DNA of 9,451 nucleotides from the NCBI GenBank assembly GCA_937921805.1, contig CAKZUS010000068.1, positions 1 through 9,451 of the forward strand, in the 5' to 3' direction. Below, one piece after another: positions 7,041 to 9,451 of the stretch. Position 1 is the stretch's first letter. Every line of letters starts with the position of its first letter. A program made the translations under genes and the position numbers. The notes under the pieces are model-generated. The model was not told where the DNA came from. It searched no databases and saw only the letters and a list, made by a program, of their open reading frames with translations. This DNA comes from an uncultured Granulosicoccaceae bacterium (GTDB lineage: Bacteria > Pseudomonadota > Gammaproteobacteria > JABXHR01).

Positions 7041-7667
7041 ATGGATCGGAGAACTCTCGGTGATGGCGGAGAAGCTGTCAGCTCGCCCATGGCGATGCCG
7101 ACGGACTTTGCTCATGCACTGCGACCGGCATTAGACCAGCTGGGCGCACGCCTCCGTCGGACTAAACAACCAGAAGATAGGCAACACGCCCAATGGGTGC
7201 GCTTAGCATTAATTGATGCCACGGCCCCTCCTCCTGAGCCATGGTTTTATCTCAATCTGCATACCCTTGGCGCGCAGGCCTTAGAAGAACGCCCAAGTGG
7301 GGTCACAATCCGCATTTACCGCACGCAGAGCGCCCACGTAGCGGTCGTTCTCGGCGCGCAATCCCCAATGAGTAATATTGCGATGCAAGATGCAGCCATT
7401 CTCGGCTCGCTGTGCAAGCAGTACTTCCACAAAAACATCACCTTTGTTGCTTTACTGCCCAGCAAATCCTTGGCCCAGATCGCCGCCGCCGCAACCGGGA
7501 TGCGTGCCATTACCGTCACGCCTTTAGATGGCGTGCAAGAGCAAAATATTGATGCGGCCTACAGCACTGTCGCTGAAGAGGTGAGTACGCCAGTTTGGCA
7601 CGATCTCTCTACAGACCAAACAAACTGGATTCTGCATACCTGGTGCTATCAGGCCGATTCGCCGTAG
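7041..7667 (+). CDS. Unrecognised conserved-type hypothetical protein
   Basis: Open frame of 208 residues that I do not recognise. Its base and codon use match the GC-rich neighbours, it is long, and it fills the gap up to recJ, which supports a real gene. No signal peptide, clear membrane helix, Cys cluster or nucleotide-binding motif is seen. It has alternating hydrophobic strands and Ala-rich helices (for example HVAVVLGAQ, FVALLPSKSLAQIAAAATGM), suggesting a soluble alpha/beta fold. The start is uncertain: ATGs at 7041, 7089 and 7095 are in frame and none has a good ribosome site. The first 16 residues (RRTLGDGGEAVSSP) look less protein-like, so MAMPTDFAHALRP at 7089 (192 residues) is an attractive alternative. 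It follows rpe on the same strand after a 166-bp gap and overlaps the 3' end of recJ by 19 bp. No function is proposed. Confidence 0.6.
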   Translation: MDRRTLGDGGEAVSSPMAMPTDFAHALRPALDQLGARLRRTKQPEDRQHAQWVRLALIDATAPPPEPWFYLNLHTLGAQALEERPSGVTIRIYRTQSAHVAVVLGAQSPMSNIAMQDAAILGSLCKQYFHKNITFVALLPSKSLAQIAAAATGMRAITVTPLDGVQEQNIDAAYSTVAEEVSTPVWHDLSTDQTNWILHTWCYQADSP

Positions 7668-9304
7668 CGCACTAAAAGCTGTAGCGCGCTGCGACCTCGC
7701 CAGTGATTGACCTCTAGCGCAAAGACCAGTCGCATCGTGTTCGCTACAGTACTGGGCTGCCCAAACCATATAGCATCGACATGCGAACCATCGTGGCATT
7801 GCAGCTGTAGCTTTAAGTGGCGCCCTTTGAGTATTCGCTGCGCCTGTACGACAAAAACCCCTTCAAAGCAGGGCGCTTCGAACTGTGTTCCCCACGGCCC
7901 AGCACAACCCAGACGCTCAGCGACCTCTACCGTAAAAAACTGGGATTCCAGCTCACCATCGGTATCGAGCACTGCGTGCTGCTGAGGATGCACTCGCGCC
8001 ATCTGCGCATGCCAGTGCTGCGCGAACACATCATAGTCTTGCTCCGCTAGGCTCAGGCCTGCTGCCATAGCATGTCCTCCAAACTTCGACACCGCGCCAC
8101 TGCACGTCGCAATATCGGCCAGCACATCTCGCAGGTGGACACCAGGGACGGAGCGCGCGCTTCCCTTCAGATCACCATTGACGCCACGCGCAAAGACCAC
8201 TGCTGGGCGTTGGTAGCGCTCACGCAATCGCCCCGCCACCAGCCCTACGATGCCCTCGTGGAAATTTTCGTTAAACAAACACACCCCGTGCGGATGCGCC
8301 TGATCAGGGTTCGGCCCTAAGTCACTCAGCGCATCGTCTATCATCTCGTCTTGGGTGGCGCGGCGCACCTCGTTGATCTCGTGCAGCGATTGCGCGAGTT
8401 CGCGCGCCGTGGCGGGATCATCGCACAGCAGGCACTGCACCCCAAGACTCATATCATCCATGCGCCCGGCCGCATTCAAACGCGGAGCAATGGCAAAGCC
8501 TAGGTCTTGTGGGCTACTGCGCGCCGCCTCTCGTGCGCTGATGGCAAACAGCGCTTGCACCCCGGCGTGGGCTTGTCCAGCGCGGATACGCCGCAGCCCC
8601 TGCTCGATCAAAATACGATTGGTCTGATCTAGCGGCACCACATCCGCCACAGTACCCAGAGCCACCAAATCCAGCAAAGGGCGCAGATCGACAGTACTGC
8701 CCAGCGTGCGCCGCAGCGCGAGCAGGACGTAGAAGATCACCCCCACCCCTGCCAACGCCTTGCTGGGAAAAGCGCAGTCGCGCCGATTCGGGTTCACGAT
8801 CGCTTGGGCCACGGGCAACGACTCGCCCGGCAGATGATGATCCGTGATCAAGAGCTTTGCGGGCAGTGCCTGCACCGCCGCCGCTCCCTCTATAGAGCTA
8901 ATACCATTGTCGACCGTTAGCACTACATCGGCCTGCTGAGGAGCAATCAGCTCAGCAATAGCCGGACTCAGGCCGTAGCCCAGTGAAAACCGATCGGGCA
9001 CCAAGTAGCGTACATCCGCCGCACCAAGCGCGCGCAGGCCGCGCACAGCCACCGCACAGGCGGTCGCACCATCGCAGTCGTAGTCGGCGATAATTACGAT
9101 GCGTTGCTGGCGCTCAATTGCCTCTCGAAGCACAGTCGTAGCGGCGTCAATGTCGGCAAATTGTGGGGCAGGAAGCGCCGCTAAGCGGTGATCCAGCTGC
9201 GCCATGCTGCTCACGCCCCGTGCGCGATACAAGCGATCAAGTAAAGGGTCGGGGTGGAAAGGCTGCCCGAGTAGCGGGCGCGCCTGAAGCTGATACTGCA
9301 TCAT
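7649..9304 (-). CDS. recJ: Single-stranded-DNA-specific exonuclease RecJ
   Basis: 5'-to-3' single-strand DNA exonuclease of the DHH phosphoesterase superfamily, acting in RecF-pathway recombination, mismatch repair and base-excision repair. It has 551 residues, close to the usual 550-580. Motifs in order: ADYDCDGATA (73-82; Asp74, Asp76, Asp78), VDNGISS (131-137; Asp132), TDHHLPG (154-160; the DHH triad) and DLVALGTVADVVPL (212-225; Asp212, Asp221), which form the two-Mn2+ active site. IAPRLNAAGRMDD follows. The DHHA1 substrate-binding domain shows NENFHEGIVGLVAGRL and KFGGHAMAAGLSL, then comes a C-terminal OB-like part. All the catalytic motifs I looked for are intact. Two adjacent ATGs (9304 and 9301) begin the frame and neither has a clear ribosome site. 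It is convergent with the unrecognised gene and divergent from hpt. The usual proteobacterial dsbC neighbour is not seen. Confidence 0.96.
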   Translation of the reverse strand: MMQYQLQARPLLGQPFHPDPLLDRLYRARGVSSMAQLDHRLAALPAPQFADIDAATTVLREAIERQQRIVIIADYDCDGATACAVAVRGLRALGAADVRYLVPDRFSLGYGLSPAIAELIAPQQADVVLTVDNGISSIEGAAAVQALPAKLLITDHHLPGESLPVAQAIVNPNRRDCAFPSKALAGVGVIFYVLLALRRTLGSTVDLRPLLDLVALGTVADVVPLDQTNRILIEQGLRRIRAGQAHAGVQALFAISAREAARSSPQDLGFAIAPRLNAAGRMDDMSLGVQCLLCDDPATARELAQSLHEINEVRRATQDEMIDDALSDLGPNPDQAHPHGVCLFNENFHEGIVGLVAGRLRERYQRPAVVFARGVNGDLKGSARSVPGVHLRDVLADIATCSGAVSKFGGHAMAAGLSLAEQDYDVFAQHWHAQMARVHPQQHAVLDTDGELESQFFTVEVAERLGCAGPWGTQFEAPCFEGVFVVQAQRILKGRHLKLQLQCHDGSHVDAIWFGQPSTVANTMRLVFALEVNHWRGRSALQLLVRYGESA

Positions 9305-9316
9305 AAGCCAAAGTTT

Positions 9317-9331
9317 GCCACACTCAGTGGC
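9317..9331. promoter_or_regulatory. Dyad in the recJ/hpt divergent gap
   Basis: GCCAC (9317-9321), 5 bp, then GTGGC (9327-9331) form a perfect interrupted palindrome, centred in the 41-bp gap between the recJ start (9304) and the first candidate hpt start (9346). Its placement suits an operator or a core-promoter element shared by the two genes. I do not recognise the site, so function is inference and a chance dyad is possible. Confidence 0.35.
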
Positions 9332-9345
9332 CCGCCCTCCAAGAA

Positions 9346-9451
9346 ATGAGCCTTATGTCACTGCCTCCCCATGAAATTGACATCCTGATCGACGAGGACC
9401 AAGTACGCGAGCGCGTGCATGCCCTAGCCCTTGATATCGACAACACCTTAG
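9346..9451 (+). CDS. hpt: Probable hypoxanthine-guanine phosphoribosyltransferase, N-terminus only
   Basis: The frame runs off the right edge. It opens MSLMSLPPHEIDILIDEDQV and continues with RERVHALALDIDNTL. The pattern of a short lead, a strand ending in LI-D/S-E-x-x-V/I, then R-x-R-V-x-x-L-A and a helix is that of the N-terminus of hypoxanthine or hypoxanthine-guanine phosphoribosyltransferases, which salvage purine bases with PRPP. The diagnostic PRPP-binding loop lies beyond the window, so the call is tentative. Two in-frame ATGs, 9346 and 9355, both begin Met-Ser-Leu; neither has a strong ribosome site. It is divergent from recJ. Confidence 0.55.
   Translation, partial: MSLMSLPPHEIDILIDEDQVRERVHALALDIDNTL

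Noticed and set aside
6797..7090. Minus-strand frame of 97 codons over the rpe end and spacer
   Set aside because: It overlaps conserved rpe sequence in antisense and has no start signal. Its hydrophobic look comes from A-rich runs on the opposite strand.
7063..7134. Short frame starting at ATG 7063 (MAEKLSARPWRC...)
   Set aside because: It stops after about two dozen codons, overlaps the longer frame, and has only a poorly spaced GGAG upstream.

Overview
The window reads as a piece of a gammaproteobacterial chromosome with moderately high GC. It holds housekeeping and metabolic genes and no mobile element, CRISPR array, phage gene or RNA gene that I can recognise. The gammaproteobacterial call rests on gene order: a SPOR-domain (DamX-like) C-terminus sits directly upstream of gltB, as in Pseudomonas-type aroK-aroB-SPOR-gltB loci. 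The protein sequences are also of proteobacterial type.

Layout, left to right. Bases 1-120 hold the last 39 codons of a SPOR-domain protein (+). Bases 121-325 are a roughly 200-bp leader with a three-copy 9-bp tandem repeat and a hairpin. Bases 326-4801 hold gltB, the glutamate synthase large subunit (+). Next come two minus-strand genes in apparent operon order: a small SprT-like HExxH metalloprotein (about 6035 to 5622), then a HisN-type histidinol-phosphatase / inositol-monophosphatase family enzyme (5592 to 4798), whose stop codon overlaps that of gltB. Divergent from this pair is rpe, ribulose-5-phosphate 3-epimerase (6185-6874, +). An unrecognised protein of up to 208 residues follows (7041-7667, +). 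Its end overlaps the convergent recJ (9304 to 7649, -). The window closes with the first 32-35 codons of a probable hypoxanthine-guanine phosphoribosyltransferase (from 9346 or 9355, +), divergent from recJ.

Functionally these are separate housekeeping modules: ammonia assimilation (gltB), possibly the penultimate step of histidine synthesis (hisN), the pentose phosphate pathway (rpe), single-strand DNA exonuclease repair (recJ) and purine salvage (hpt). Transcription direction changes four times in 9.5 kb, with two convergent 3' overlaps and two divergent starts.

I did not find a convincing new biological system. The points most worth a second look are: gltB without gltD next to it; the unrecognised 208-residue protein; a drop in GC over the 3' half of rpe and the spacer after it; the repeat and hairpin structure ahead of gltB; and a dyad in the 41-bp recJ/hpt gap.
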